64,000 nt of DNA from an uncultured bacterium (GTDB lineage: Bacteria > Cyanobacteriota > Vampirovibrionia > Gastranaerophilales > Gastranaerophilaceae). This document shows positions 63,977 through 64,000 of the stretch, one piece after another (within the stretch, counting starts at the first letter, position 1; every line of letters begins with the position of its first letter). The stretch covers positions 186,001 to 250,000 of the forward strand of contig CASFTJ010000001.1 of NCBI GenBank assembly GCA_949297715.1, written 5' to 3'. Under the pieces are notes generated by a model that saw only the letters and a program-made list of their open reading frames with translations, made no database searches and was not told the origin of the DNA. Position numbers and translations under genes: made by a program.

Positions 63977-64000
63977 TTAATTTTCTCCTTTTATTTTTCA

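Larger units (their letters stand above)
56893..64000 (-). mobile_element. Prophage late-gene segment (right end outside window)
   Basis: All genes from 56893 to the right edge are on the minus strand, and most resemble tailed-phage structural genes: terminase large and small subunits, portal, adaptor, scaffold-like and terminal lipase-like genes. The left boundary is placed between the 591-aa gene (54973-56748) and the first phage gene; no attachment site or tRNA is seen there. No integrase, capsid or tail-fibre gene is in the window, so they lie beyond 64000 if they exist. Confidence 0.8.

Overview
Low-GC (AT-rich) bacterial chromosome with dense genes on both strands. The overall picture fits a gut Gastranaerophilales/Vampirovibrionia ('Melainabacteria', non-photosynthetic relatives of Cyanobacteria). 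The basis is a recurring family of pilin-like genes with the signature FTMAEVLITLGIIGVVAAMT, a mix of Firmicutes-like and cyanobacteria-like housekeeping genes, and a Rex redox repressor suggesting fermentation. This assignment is an inference from sequence character, not a database match.

Layout. 1-5.5 kb: the 3' part of a membrane-anchored helical protein, a CBS/CorC membrane protein, a secreted metallophosphoesterase, RqcP and a TPR protein. 5.5-12 kb: hisS, coaX, rex, pdxJ and rseP. 12-16 kb: a TPR/FtsB-like/secreted protein cluster. 16-30 kb: gltX, rsmH, an FtsL-like protein, a degenerate HD-GYP protein, gyrB, tmk, map and adk, interleaved with pilin-like genes. 30.6 kb: a regulator made of four tandem GntR-type winged helices. 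33-40 kb: a translation operon prfA-ylxR-infB-rbfA-truB running on into DUF2993, GerMN and HicB-like genes. 40-52 kb: pilin-like genes, a DUF475 (TerC-like) gene, ahcY, a 1469-aa GH13 amylase-family protein and ychF. 52-55 kb: secA. 56.9 kb to the right edge: part of a prophage (terminase subunits, portal, adaptor, scaffold-like protein, lipase-like protein) that runs off the window.

The main discovery candidate is the set of seven dispersed pilin-like genes, which seem to fall into two control classes. Three of them (starting near 32.5, 41.0 and 43.8 kb) carry a run of exactly 12 G residues between the ribosome-site-linked ATG and the prepilin signal. In this assembly one is in frame (ON) and two are out of frame (OFF), as expected for phase variation by slipped-strand mispairing. 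All three also have a 9-nt sequence just after the G tract that is perfectly complementary to their Shine-Dalgarno region, and two are preceded by long (~560-590 bp) near-identical palindrome-rich repeats. The other four (16.3, 23.1, 28.0 and 51.7 kb) lack the G tract, and each is head-to-head with a small DNA-binding protein gene (ribbon-helix-helix, AbrB-like, Xre and Xre). Together these suggest a surface-pilin repertoire controlled by stochastic switching in one subset and by dedicated local repressors in the other.
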